Source of the DNA: an uncultured Clostridia bacterium
GTDB taxonomy: Bacteria; Bacillota; Clostridia; Oscillospirales; Acutalibacteraceae
DNA length: 33,645 nucleotides
NCBI GenBank assembly: GCA_944380885.1
Contig: CALWIZ010000031.1
Location: forward strand, 1 to 33,645
Direction: 5' to 3'
Position 1 is the first letter of the stretch, and each line of letters begins with the position of its first letter. Position numbers and translations under genes: made by a program. This document shows positions 16,440 to 25,385 of the stretch, piece by piece. Below the pieces are notes generated by a model. The model saw only the letters and a list, made by a program, of their open reading frames with translations, ran no database searches and was not told the DNA's origin.

Positions 16440-18388
16440 TGTATCCTGCCAAACTGTCTTTCAAGCTCGCGCCTTTTTATCTCAAAAGCGACCGGCCTTC
16501 CGTGCGGACAGTACATTATATCATCGGAGGAAAGCACCGTTTCGGCGAGCTTCTTCATCTCAAGCGCGCTTGTCCTGCTGCCCGCCTTTACCGCCGCCTT
16601 GCAGGCGACCGAATGGTACATCTCGTCAAGACGTTCCGATTCCGCCGTAAAATTCTTCATAAGGCTGCCCGCAAGCTCGCTTATAAGGCTTTCGGCGTCC
16701 TCAGACGTAAGCGAGGACGGCACGGCGGTAAGCCTTACCGTGCTGTTGCCGAAATCCTCAATCTCAAAGCCCGCTTCTCTCAGCGTATCAGCACCGTTTA
16801 TAACGGCGGAATACTCCTCGCGCTCAAGCGTTACGGCAAGCGGCGTCAGCAGCTGCTGCACTGCGAGCGTGCGCTCCTTTTTAAGCCGGTTGAAAATTAT
16901 TCTCTCATGCGCGGCGTGCTTGTCTATCATAAAAATGCTCTCGCCCGACTGAACGATAATATATGTAGAAAACGCCTCGCCTATAAGCACTACCTCCGGC
17001 ACAGGCTTTTCCTCTTTTTCCTGTGACGATACTTCCGTCACAGCCTGTAATTCTTCATCAGGCTCTTTTGTTATGTCAACCGATACCGCCGGCGTGAACG
17101 GTCGGGCCGGTTTCATGCGGTTTTCCGCTTTTCCCGCCGCACCGTACGCTGTATAGCCGTTTTCCGCCGGTTCTACCCTTTCTCCGTTCTTCCCGACAGT
17201 GGAATAATTATTCACAAAAGCCGGCTTATTATTGCTGCGCAGAACATTATTCGTAATGTTATGTAAACCCGAACTGGCGGGATACGCGCGCTCCGCTATC
17301 GTAGGTTCTTCCTTTATCGCCTGCTGACGGAACTGCTCTGTATTCATTCGCTCAAACCGGTTGAACACCGGTTCTTTAAGCTTTACCTCCGGTCTTCTGT
17401 CACCCTGCATAAGCGCGTTTTTAACCGCCGAATATACCGCGTCGAAAATTCGGCGCTCATCCGAAAAGCGCACCTCGGTTTTTGCGGGGTGAACATTTAC
17501 GTCCACCGTATCGAACGGAACGGTGATATAAAGCACAAAGCCGGGAAACTTCCCCACCATGGCGCTGTTTTTATACGCCTGCTCCGCCGCGGCGGTAACG
17601 GTTCCCGAACGGACAAGTCTGCCGTTTAAAAATACCAGCTGATAATTTCTTGTAGGGCGGCAGGAGACCGGCTTGCAGGTATGACCTGAGACGGTAATAC
17701 GTTCATATGTGCCGTTTACAGGTATTAAAGTCGAGGCAAATTCACGCCCCATAACGCTGTAAACCGCGCCGGCGGTATTGCCGTCGCCCGAGGTGTTAAG
17801 GGTCTGCCTGCCGTCCCTTATAAACTTAAAGGCTATTTCAGGGTGGGAAAGGGCTATCCTGTCCACCACGGCGGCGGCTGAATTAGCCTCCGAAACATCT
17901 TTTTTAAGAAATTTCATACGCGCCGGAGTATTGTAGAAAATATCCCTTACTATTATCGTGGTTCCGTCCGGACAGCCTGCCTCCTCGCAGAGCGTTTCTG
18001 ACCCGCCCTCAATAACATAGTGAGTGCCTAACTGTTCTTCAGGCGGTTTCGTAAACATTTCAACCCTTGATACCGACGATATAGCCGCCAGCGCCTCGCC
18101 TCTGAATCCAAGTGTAGCTATTGAAGCCAAATCATCGCCGGTTTTTATCTTGCTTGTGGCATGGCGCAAAAACGCCTTAGGCACATCAATGCGGGAAATT
18201 CCGCAGCCGTTATCGGTTATGCGGATATAAGTTATTCCGCCGTGCTGTATTTCCACAGTTATGCTGTCCGCTCCTGAGTCAATCGAATTTTCGACCAGCT
18301 CCTTTATGACCGACGCCGGTCTTTCTACCACCTCGCCCGCGGCGATAAGCTCCGCCACCTGCTTTGGCAGTAAATTTATTTCAGGCAT
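16436..18388 (-). CDS. mutL: DNA mismatch repair protein MutL
   Basis: GHKL ATPase that couples MutS mismatch recognition to strand incision. The 650-residue protein has the N-terminal ATPase motifs ELVENSIDSGA, DNGCGI and GFRGEALAAI, a transducer domain, a variable Pro-rich linker (about 330-455), and a C-terminal dimerisation/endonuclease domain. The metal-site motif reads DKHAAHERIIFN (489-500), where many nicking MutLs have DQHA..E....E; the ACK and CPHGRP motifs are intact. Activity as an endonuclease is therefore likely but not certain. Ribosome site GAGGTG precedes the ATG. It follows mutS by 23 bases and is coupled to miaA. Confidence 0.96.
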   Translation of the reverse strand: MPEINLLPKQVAELIAAGEVVERPASVIKELVENSIDSGADSITVEIQHGGITYIRITDNGCGISRIDVPKAFLRHATSKIKTGDDLASIATLGFRGEALAAISSVSRVEMFTKPPEEQLGTHYVIEGGSETLCEEAGCPDGTTIIVRDIFYNTPARMKFLKKDVSEANSAAAVVDRIALSHPEIAFKFIRDGRQTLNTSGDGNTAGAVYSVMGREFASTLIPVNGTYERITVSGHTCKPVSCRPTRNYQLVFLNGRLVRSGTVTAAAEQAYKNSAMVGKFPGFVLYITVPFDTVDVNVHPAKTEVRFSDERRIFDAVYSAVKNALMQGDRRPEVKLKEPVFNRFERMNTEQFRQQAIKEEPTIAERAYPASSGLHNITNNVLRSNNKPAFVNNYSTVGKNGERVEPAENGYTAYGAAGKAENRMKPARPFTPAVSVDITKEPDEELQAVTEVSSQEKEEKPVPEVVLIGEAFSTYIIVQSGESIFMIDKHAAHERIIFNRLKKERTLAVQQLLTPLAVTLEREEYSAVINGADTLREAGFEIEDFGNSTVRLTAVPSSLTSEDAESLISELAGSLMKNFTAESERLDEMYHSVACKAAVKAGSRTSALEMKKLAETVLSSDDIMYCPHGRPVAFEIKRRELERQFGRIQ

Positions 18389-18411
18389 TTTTACACCTCT
18401 TTTTTCCTTTA

Positions 18412-21021
18412 TTATACCGATTTTGCCTTATTGGCAAAGTCGAAAAGCAGCTGCATTGCCTCTATCGGGGTAAGGGTATTCACATCGAGCACCTGAAGCT
18501 CATGCAGAATATCCTGCGCTCCCTGCATTTCAAGAGGCAGCTGCATATCCGGGTCGGCGGCTGTTCTGTAAGTGACAAGCCCCTCCTCCTCGGTCTTTTT
18601 AAGAATCTGCTTGGCGCGCTTTATAACCTCGTCGGGTATGCCGCTTAATTTGGCAACCTCTATACCGTAGCTGTCGTCCGCTCCTCCTGGCACTATGCGG
18701 CGCAGGAATATTATATCGTCGCCGCGCTTTTTCACGGCAATATTATAGTTTTTAACCCCTTTAAGCTCGTTTTCCATTTCGGTAAGCTCATGGTAATGGG
18801 TGGCAAACAGTGATTTGGCGCCGAGCTTCTTTTTGTCCGCCACGAACTCCAGCACCGCCCTCGCTATCGACATACCGTCAAAGGTAGAGGTGCCCCTGCC
18901 TATCTCGTCAAGTATAAGCAGACTTTTATCGGTGGCATTTTTGAGAATATTGGCGACCTCGCTCATCTCAACCATAAACGTGGACTGTCCCGCAGCAAGG
19001 TCGTCTGACGCGCCGACACGTGTGAAAATAGCGTCCACAATCCCGATTTCGGCCATCTGCGCCGGAACAAAGCTGCCCATCTGCGCCATAAGCACTATAA
19101 TAGCCACCTGACGCATATATGTGGATTTGCCCGCCATATTAGGCCCGGTTATTATGGCACAGCGCTCGTCGGTCATATTAAGCAGGGTATCGTTTGAGAC
19201 AAACGGCGTTTTTATAACCTGCTCTACTACCGGGTGCCTGCCCGACTTAATAAGTATTGTTCCGCTGTTGTTCACGAGCGGTCTGCAATATCTGTTTGTA
19301 ACCGCTACATCGGCAAATGAGCGCAGAACATCCGCTTTCGCTATCGCCGCGGCGGTGCGCTGGAAGCGCTTAAGCTCCGCCGCCGCCTTTTTTCTTATAC
19401 CGTCAAATATCTCGTACTCAAGCTGAACTATACGGTCCTTGGCGTTAAGAACACGCTTCTCTATGTCCTTTAACTCCTCGGTTATGTATCGCTCTCCGCC
19501 TGTAAGCGTCTGTTTTCGTATGTAATCCTCCGGCACCTTGTCAAGAAAAGAATTTGTGACTTCTATATAGTAGCCGAAGACCTTATTGTATTTAACACGC
19601 AGATTCTTTATTCCGGTGCGCTCGCGCTCCCTCGCCTCAATTTCGGAAAGGAAGTCCGCTCCGTGCTGCATAATATTGCGCAGCTCGTCAACCTCGCTGT
19701 CATATCCGTCCTTTATAAGACCGCCCTCACGCACGGTTACAGGCGGCTTTTCGGATATGGCGCTGTCTATAAGTTCTGTTATATCATCGAGTGGGTCTAT
19801 ATCTGCGCAGATTTCTTTAAGCAGCCTGCACTCAGCGCTGCTAAGCAACTGCTTTATAAGCGGGAAATTGTGCGCTGTCGCCGCCACAGAAAGCAAATCC
19901 CTTGCCGATGCCGTGCCGTAAACCGTGCGGGTCATAAGCCGCTCTATATCCTTTATTCCCGAAAGGTATTCGGCAAGTTCTCCTCTTAATACCGTATCCG
20001 AGCAAAGCTCGTCCACCGCGTTCTGGCGCGCGGTTATCGCGGCGATATTAAGCAGCGGCTTTTCAGTCCAGCTGCGGATAAGCCGTTTGCCCATAGCCGT
20101 TTTTGTCTTATCAAGCACCCATAAAAGCGAGCCTTTTTTGGATTTTGTGCGCATAGTCTCGGTTAATTCGAGATTGCGTATCGCCGTCATATCAAGCCGC
20201 ATAAACTGACTGTCGGTATATACCTCTATCTGATTTACCGATATGTTTGAGCTTTTTCCGGTTTCATAAAGGTATTCTATTACCGCGCCGAGAGCCGCCG
20301 CCATTGCGCTGCCCGGCTCAATTCCAAGCCTCTGAAGTTCGGAAACACCGAAATGCTCGTTGAAAAGCGCGGCGGTATTATCGGTATTAAAGCTGCTGTC
20401 CGGTCTTTCGGATACCATTGCCGGAAAATCCCTGCTCAAATAGTCGTAAAGCGACGCCGATTTTGCTTTAATACTTTCGGGAACAAGCACTTCGCGCGGC
20501 GAAAACCGCGAAAGCTCGTCTTTTACCTTGCTTTCAAAATCCTCCGCCGGCAGTGAAGTTATATGACAGTCGCCGGTCGAGGCGTCGGCAAAGCAGAGCC
20601 CCACGCCCGACTGCGAAAAAGCCACAGCGGCAAGATAGTTATTTCTGCCCTCTTCGAGCATTGCGTCCTCAATTACCGTGCCGGGGGTCACAACCCTTAT
20701 CACATCACGTTTCACAAGTTTCTTAGCCACGGACGGGTCTTCTGTCTGCTCGCAGATAGCCACCTTGTAACCTTTTTCGACAAGCCTCGCAATATACGCC
20801 TCGCAGCTGTGGTACGGCACGCCGCACATGGGCGCGCGCTCCTCTGTCCCGCAGTCCTTTCCGGTAAGCACAAGGTCAAGCTCCTCGGAGGCGGTTTTGG
20901 CGTCGTCATAGAACATCTCGTAAAAATCGCCGACCCTGAAAAACAGAATACTGTCCTCATTGTCTGCTTTGATACGGATATACTGCTTCATCATCGGGGA
21001 TAATTCCGACACTTTCGACAT
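18412..21021 (-). CDS. mutS: DNA mismatch repair protein MutS
   Basis: Mismatch-recognition ATPase. The 869-residue protein matches full-length MutS1. It has the N-terminal mismatch-binding Phe-x-Glu as FYEMF (in RVGDFYEMFYDDA) and connector and lever/clamp domains. The ATPase has Walker A GPNMAGKS (626-633), the ST-rich loop DDLAAGQSTFMVEM, Walker B LLILDEIGRGTSTFDG, and the ATHYHELTEME switch. The C-terminal helix-turn-helix ends in IEAMQLLFDFANKAK. ATG is preceded by GGGAAGTG. It sits between the ricA-like gene and mutL, the same order as ymcA-(cotE)-mutS-mutL in Bacillus. Confidence 0.98.
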   Translation of the reverse strand: MSKVSELSPMMKQYIRIKADNEDSILFFRVGDFYEMFYDDAKTASEELDLVLTGKDCGTEERAPMCGVPYHSCEAYIARLVEKGYKVAICEQTEDPSVAKKLVKRDVIRVVTPGTVIEDAMLEEGRNNYLAAVAFSQSGVGLCFADASTGDCHITSLPAEDFESKVKDELSRFSPREVLVPESIKAKSASLYDYLSRDFPAMVSERPDSSFNTDNTAALFNEHFGVSELQRLGIEPGSAMAAALGAVIEYLYETGKSSNISVNQIEVYTDSQFMRLDMTAIRNLELTETMRTKSKKGSLLWVLDKTKTAMGKRLIRSWTEKPLLNIAAITARQNAVDELCSDTVLRGELAEYLSGIKDIERLMTRTVYGTASARDLLSVAATAHNFPLIKQLLSSAECRLLKEICADIDPLDDITELIDSAISEKPPVTVREGGLIKDGYDSEVDELRNIMQHGADFLSEIEARERERTGIKNLRVKYNKVFGYYIEVTNSFLDKVPEDYIRKQTLTGGERYITEELKDIEKRVLNAKDRIVQLEYEIFDGIRKKAAAELKRFQRTAAAIAKADVLRSFADVAVTNRYCRPLVNNSGTILIKSGRHPVVEQVIKTPFVSNDTLLNMTDERCAIITGPNMAGKSTYMRQVAIIVLMAQMGSFVPAQMAEIGIVDAIFTRVGASDDLAAGQSTFMVEMSEVANILKNATDKSLLILDEIGRGTSTFDGMSIARAVLEFVADKKKLGAKSLFATHYHELTEMENELKGVKNYNIAVKKRGDDIIFLRRIVPGGADDSYGIEVAKLSGIPDEVIKRAKQILKKTEEEGLVTYRTAADPDMQLPLEMQGAQDILHELQVLDVNTLTPIEAMQLLFDFANKAKSV

Positions 21022-21054
21022 TTTTTCACTTCCCAGCTACAAATCAGAATTTAA

Positions 21055-21462
21055 TCAGTGACAGCCGCCGCAGGAATCACAGCTGCCGGTACAGCCGCTG
21101 CTTGTGTCGCAGGTGTCCGGGTCCTCGCCGTCAATGCTCTTTGAGATTATCACGTTGACCTCGTTTACGAGCGTGTCAAGAGCCGCCTTTGCGGTATTAT
21201 ACTCAACCATAGCGGGTGACGACATAACCGAGCTGTATACCTTTCTGAGCTTTTCGTTGAGCTCCTTTACCTTATCATCGTTTTTTTCATCGGAGTTTAC
21301 CTCCCTGTCAAGCTCCATGCGGACAAGATTGAACTCGCCTATCGCGTCCTGAAGCTCCTTATCGTCATCATTCGCAAGACGCGCCTTCGCGTAGCGTATA
21401 AAACGCTCGTCCTGCTGAATTGCCTTTCCCAGTTCTCTTGCTTTTGCTATAACGTCCATCAT
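21055..21462 (-). CDS. ricA: YlbF/YmcA family protein, probably RicA
   Basis: Small helical protein (135 residues) of the YlbF/YmcA family. In Bacillus, RicA (YmcA), RicF (YlbF) and RicT form a complex that binds Fe-S clusters and guides RNase Y in mRNA maturation. The family core is visible (AKARELGKAIQQDERFIRYAKA; DAIGEFNLVRMELD; SPAMVEYNTAKAALDTLVNEVN). The tail CDTSSGCTGSCDSCGGCH holds five Cys (118, 124, 128, 131, 134) and a final His, a likely metal or Fe-S ligand set. Assignment to RicA rather than RicF rests on position: directly after miaB and before mutS, as ymcA is in Bacillus. RBS AAGGAAAA. Confidence 0.85.
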   Translation of the reverse strand: MMDVIAKARELGKAIQQDERFIRYAKARLANDDDKELQDAIGEFNLVRMELDREVNSDEKNDDKVKELNEKLRKVYSSVMSSPAMVEYNTAKAALDTLVNEVNVIISKSIDGEDPDTCDTSSGCTGSCDSCGGCH

Positions 21463-21481
21463 GATTTTTCCTTTCGTATGT

Positions 21482-22888
21482 TTATTCTGTTACAGTGCCG
21501 TAAAGCGCACCGTCATATTCTTTTACGCAAACATTTACAAATTTCCCGAGCATTTCCGCGCCGCCACGAAACTCTATTTCAGTCGTACCGGAATTGTGAC
21601 CTGTCATAAAGCCTTCCCTCTGCGAAAAACCGTCGCACAGCACACGGTAGGTTTTTCCTATGTGCTTTGTAATATTCTTTTTCGCTATGTCCTCCTGCGC
21701 CCTTAAAAGCTCTGAGAACCATCTGCCCTTTTCCTCTCTTGTTATCGGGTCTTCCATAGCCGCAGCAGGCGTGCCCTCGCGCGGAGAATATATAAAGGTG
21801 AAAAGCGAGGAAAACTCAACCTCTTTTACAAGACTTAAGGTCTCGCAAAAGTCCTCATAGGTCTCGCCCGGAAATCCTACTATTATATCGGAAGTAAGCG
21901 ATAAATCGGGAATATTATCCTTTGCGTAGTTTATAAGCTCAAGATAGCTTTCCCTCGTATAGCGGCGGTTCATACGCTTTAAAATCCGGTCGCTTCCGCT
22001 CTGAAAAGGCAGGTGCAGATGGCTGCTCACCTTTTCGCAGTCCCTTATAGTGTCAATAAGACGCTTTGTGCAGTCCTTCGGGTGAGAGGTCATAAAGCGT
22101 ATGCGGAAATCCCCGTCCAGCGCGTTTATCCTTTTCAAGAGCTCGGCGAAATCGACGCCGTGCGGCTCGCCCTTTCCGTAGGAATTGACATTCTGACCGA
22201 GCAGCGTTATATCCTTAAAGCCCGAGGCTATCATTTCCCTTGCCTCTTCAATTATACGTTCAGGCTCTCTTGAGCGCTCCCTTCCCCTTACATAAGGCAC
22301 TATGCAGTAGGTACAGAAATTATCGCAGCCGTACATAACAGGCAGCCAGCCTTTAAAGGTGCCGTCTCTTTTTATAGGAACATTTTCGGGTATTTCGCCG
22401 TTATCAAGCGACAGTTCAAAAATTCTGCCCCCGCCTGACAGACGTTTGTAAATAAACTCAGGCAGTCTGTGCTGTACCTGCGTACCGAAGACCATATCGA
22501 CATACGGGTAGCTGCGCTTTATTCTATCCGCCACGCTCTGCCGCTGCGCCATACATCCGCATACGGCAACTATTATTTCGGGATTGGCATGTTTCAGCGC
22601 CTTTGTGGTGCCGATATTGCCGTATACCCTGTCCTCGGCGTGCTCTCTTACGGCGCAGGTATTGAAAAGTATAAAATGCGCTTCGGAGATATCGTCGGTC
22701 AAAGTATATCCCGACTGAACAAGCATACCCTTCATTCTTTCCGAATCGCTCACATTCTGCTGACAGCCAAAGGTAACAACGCAGGCTTTCGGGTTTTCCC
22801 CGTATTTCCGCACGGCAAGGGCGGCGGCTCTCGCGGCGTAAACGCTCTGCTCGGCAGGCAGCGTATCATTTTTTATCATCTGCGGCAA
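21482..22888 (-). CDS. miaB: tRNA-2-methylthio-N6-dimethylallyladenosine synthase
   Basis: Radical-SAM methylthiotransferase converting i6A37 to ms2i6A37 in tRNA. The N-terminal UPF0004 domain carries the auxiliary-cluster cysteines (FGCQQN, FNTCAVREHA, CGCMAQ). The radical-SAM CxxxCxxC is at C188/C192/C195 (GCDNFCTYC), and a C-terminal TRAM domain ends the 468 residues. The start is a TTG at 22888 with GGAG placed 8 bases upstream; an ATG at 22879 would be too far from it. It is first in the superoperon, right after a good promoter, and is functionally linked with miaA seven kilobases downstream. Confidence 0.96.
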   Translation of the reverse strand: MPQMIKNDTLPAEQSVYAARAAALAVRKYGENPKACVVTFGCQQNVSDSERMKGMLVQSGYTLTDDISEAHFILFNTCAVREHAEDRVYGNIGTTKALKHANPEIIVAVCGCMAQRQSVADRIKRSYPYVDMVFGTQVQHRLPEFIYKRLSGGGRIFELSLDNGEIPENVPIKRDGTFKGWLPVMYGCDNFCTYCIVPYVRGRERSREPERIIEEAREMIASGFKDITLLGQNVNSYGKGEPHGVDFAELLKRINALDGDFRIRFMTSHPKDCTKRLIDTIRDCEKVSSHLHLPFQSGSDRILKRMNRRYTRESYLELINYAKDNIPDLSLTSDIIVGFPGETYEDFCETLSLVKEVEFSSLFTFIYSPREGTPAAAMEDPITREEKGRWFSELLRAQEDIAKKNITKHIGKTYRVLCDGFSQREGFMTGHNSGTTEIEFRGGAEMLGKFVNVCVKEYDGALYGTVTE

Positions 22889-22919
22889 AATTATTCTCCG
22901 TTCAATTTATAATCAATTT

Positions 22920-22948
22920 ATTATACTATAATTTCCGACTCTTTTCAA
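22920..22948 (-). promoter_or_regulatory. promoter of the miaB-mutSL-division superoperon
   Basis: On the minus strand TTGAAA (22943-22948) and TATAAT (22920-22925) are separated by exactly 17 bases. It lies 31 bases upstream of the miaB TTG start. No other strong promoter was found down to the terminator near 7,500, although internal ones inside coding sequence cannot be excluded. Confidence 0.85.
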
Positions 22949-23015
22949 GCTCTGCCGTACTGCTATTTTTGACCAGACTGTTAATTTTATATTGACAAAA
23001 TAAACCGTATACAAC

Positions 23016-23077
23016 AAAAAACAGACCAACGTGTTACATGAGACCCTAAAGCCTGTTGCGGTAACCCGTCAGTCTGT
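23016..23077 (-). terminator. terminator of the alpha-galactosidase gene
   Basis: Arms at 23021-23037 and 23061-23077. On the minus strand they read ACAGACTGACGGGTTAC and GTAACACGTTGGTCTGT, forming one helix with two U-G wobbles and a single G/A mismatch, capped by a 23-base loop. GTCTGT is followed by TTTTT and TGTTGT. On the plus strand the wobbles become CA mismatches, so the minus direction is the functional one. Confidence 0.85.
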
Positions 23078-23100
23078 GTTTTTAATAACAATTCAGATAA

Positions 23101-25287
23101 TCAGATTTTTTCAAATACGAAAAGTTTTGCAATATTATCACTGTTTCTCGGCATAAGAAGTCCCATATTCATCAGCGCCGCTCCCGAATACACTTCTTCG
23201 CTTTCGGTATTTCTGTAATAAGACTCGGTATCAAGTCCGTCAAGCCTTACTTTCCTGTCGGGAATAAAAGGCGTGCCCTTTATATTGAAATAGAAAAGCA
23301 GAACCTCTTTCCTGCCCTCCGACACATACTCCACTGCCGACGCGTCACACTTAAACGGTGACAAAAGACGGTACATATCGCCCTTATGTATGATGCTTTC
23401 ATATTTATGATAGAGCTTTACCTGCTCTTTTACTTTCTGTATTTCATCATCGGTAAGTTTTGAAAGGTCAAGCTCATATCCGAATCTGCCGCACATCGCC
23501 GCAAGTCCTCTCATATCAAACGGCGTGACTCTGCCAACCTGATGATTGGGGACAGCTGAAACATGCGCTCCCATCATTGAGGACGCATAAGCAAGACTTG
23601 TGCCGTACTGTATATAAAGCCTTTCCACCGCGTCGGTATCGTCACTCGTCCACGCCTGCGGCATATAATACATCATTCCGGGGTCAAATCTGCCTCCGCC
23701 TCCCGAGCAGCTTTCAAACAGTATATCCGGAAAATCGGAAGTTATCTTTTCAAGAACGCTGTAAAGTCCCAGCATATACCTGTGTGCCACCTCGCCCTGA
23801 CGCTCAGGGTCAAGCAATGCCGAACCGACCTCTGACATATTACGGTTGTAATCCCATTTTACATATGAAATATTCGCGTTTTTAAGCACATCGCTTACCG
23901 CTTTTACAATATAATCGCATACGTCTTTTCGTGACAGGTCGAGCATAAGCTGACTGCGGCTTTCACTTCTCAATCTGTCCTTCTGGTGCAGGCACCAGTC
24001 AGGGTGCTTTCTGTAAAGTTCGCTGTCGGGTGATATCATTTCAGGCTCAAACCAAAGTCCGAATTTAAGACCCAGCGCATTCACCTTTTTCGCCAGTCCG
24101 TCAATGCCGCCGGGCAGCTTATTATAATTCACAAACCAATCGCCGAGCGAGCATTTGTCGTTGTCGCGCTTTCCAAACCAGCCGTCATCCAGCACCATAA
24201 GCTCAATGCCGCATTCCGCCGCCTTTTTGGCTATCTCAAGTATTTTTTCCTCGTTGAAATCAAAGTATGTGGCTTCCCAGTTGTTAATGAGCACCGGTCT
24301 TGACGTGTCGCGGTATTTACCGCGGCAAAGCCTTGTTCTGTACAGTCTGTGATATGTTCTTGACATTTCACCGAAGCCGTTCGCCGAATATACAAGCACC
24401 GTTTCGGGCGTCTGGAAGCTGTCACCTGCCTCAAGCGTCCAGCAAAAGTTGAACGGATTTATGCCGATATAGGCTCTTACGCTGTCATCGTCGCTCTCGG
24501 TTCCCGCAATGAAGTTGCCTGAGTAAACCAGACTGTATCCGTATACTTCGCCGTGTTTCTCGTTCGCTCCGGTTTCAGAAATCGCGATAAAAGGATTAAG
24601 TACATGGCTGCTGGCTCCCCTTCTGCTTTCAACAGTAAAATTGCCGGGTGTAACGTCAGTTGTTTTAATATGCCTTTCCCTTGCCCATGAGCCTGAAAGA
24701 TATGTAATTTCAAAGCCCGAATTGTAAAAATCCATACTTGCGCTCAACGCGGAGCGCAGCTTTATTTTTTCATTTCCGCAGTTTTCTATCTTAGCGCTTC
24801 TAATGACCGCGTCAAAGCCTTTTATCACACTGTAAAGCAGTATGACCCGCATCTGTGAATATTTATCTTTAAGAGTGATTTCCAGCGTCTCGGCCTCATC
24901 ATCACTGTAAGTGTATACAGCCGGCAGTCCTTCAAGCGCCGGCTTGCCGCTGTATATTTTATGCGACTCATAAACAAGCCTTGTCACATTTGTACCGTCC
25001 GCATATTCGGCTTTAAGAGCCGGCACCCTGTAATCCGCACTGCCGAATGTCGGGTACTCCTGGTAAATGCCTGCTGTGGATATGTACGGATTTTCCTTAT
25101 TGTAAGACGGGCCCATGCATTTATTTATACTATCCGTATATATTCCAGAAATATTCGGGATCGGCTCCACTTTTGCTCCGTAATAAATATGTGTAAGTAT
25201 CTCATCTGCCGCGATTCCCATAATGTAAGAACTGTTTTCTGTGGTTACGCTGAATATTCTTTTTTCACTGTCGAACGTTATACTCAA
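23101..25287 (-). CDS. alpha-galactosidase, GH36 family
   Basis: Hydrolyses terminal alpha-1,6-galactosides such as melibiose, raffinose and stachyose. The 728-residue protein has the standard three-part GH36 layout: N-terminal beta-sandwich, central barrel (NNWEATYFDFNEEKI; LDDGWFGKRD; GLWFEPEM) and a small C-terminal beta domain. The catalytic nucleophile is D479 in YVKWDYNRN and the acid/base is D549 in WTSDDTD; SCSGGGGRFDPG is present between them. No signal peptide is visible, so it is likely cytoplasmic, needing a separate oligosaccharide transporter not in this window. The start is TTG at 25287, with AAGGAG eleven bases upstream and GGAAAG nearer. It is monocistronic, with its own promoter, candidate operator and terminator. 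Confidence 0.95.
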   Translation of the reverse strand: MSITFDSEKRIFSVTTENSSYIMGIAADEILTHIYYGAKVEPIPNISGIYTDSINKCMGPSYNKENPYISTAGIYQEYPTFGSADYRVPALKAEYADGTNVTRLVYESHKIYSGKPALEGLPAVYTYSDDEAETLEITLKDKYSQMRVILLYSVIKGFDAVIRSAKIENCGNEKIKLRSALSASMDFYNSGFEITYLSGSWARERHIKTTDVTPGNFTVESRRGASSHVLNPFIAISETGANEKHGEVYGYSLVYSGNFIAGTESDDDSVRAYIGINPFNFCWTLEAGDSFQTPETVLVYSANGFGEMSRTYHRLYRTRLCRGKYRDTSRPVLINNWEATYFDFNEEKILEIAKKAAECGIELMVLDDGWFGKRDNDKCSLGDWFVNYNKLPGGIDGLAKKVNALGLKFGLWFEPEMISPDSELYRKHPDWCLHQKDRLRSESRSQLMLDLSRKDVCDYIVKAVSDVLKNANISYVKWDYNRNMSEVGSALLDPERQGEVAHRYMLGLYSVLEKITSDFPDILFESCSGGGGRFDPGMMYYMPQAWTSDDTDAVERLYIQYGTSLAYASSMMGAHVSAVPNHQVGRVTPFDMRGLAAMCGRFGYELDLSKLTDDEIQKVKEQVKLYHKYESIIHKGDMYRLLSPFKCDASAVEYVSEGRKEVLLFYFNIKGTPFIPDRKVRLDGLDTESYYRNTESEEVYSGAALMNMGLLMPRNSDNIAKLFVFEKI

Positions 25288-25323
25288 TTTTCTTTCCGCT
25301 CCTTATTTCAAGCTGTTAATATG

Positions 25324-25352
25324 AGTATAACACCTGCATATGTTTCTTGCAA
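25324..25352 (-). promoter_or_regulatory. promoter of the alpha-galactosidase gene
   Basis: Minus strand TTGCAA (25347-25352), 17-base spacer, TATACT (25324-25329) with an extended -10 TG. It lies 36 bases upstream of the TTG start and nothing else nearby resembles a promoter. Confidence 0.78.
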
Positions 25353-25355
25353 CAT
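25340..25355. promoter_or_regulatory. palindromic operator candidate over the -35 box
   Basis: ATGTT-N6-AACAT (25340-25355) is a perfect inverted repeat covering the -35 element of the alpha-galactosidase promoter. Its placement suggests a repressor site. The centre lacks the CG expected for CcpA cre or most LacI-type operators, so the regulator is unknown. Confidence 0.4.
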
Positions 25356-25385
25356 TTTTTTGAAATTTATGGAAAACATAATGAA

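Noticed and set aside
22993..23013. Plus-strand TTGACA followed by TATAC as a promoter
   Set aside because: The two boxes are only about 10 bases apart and no plus-strand gene lies downstream.
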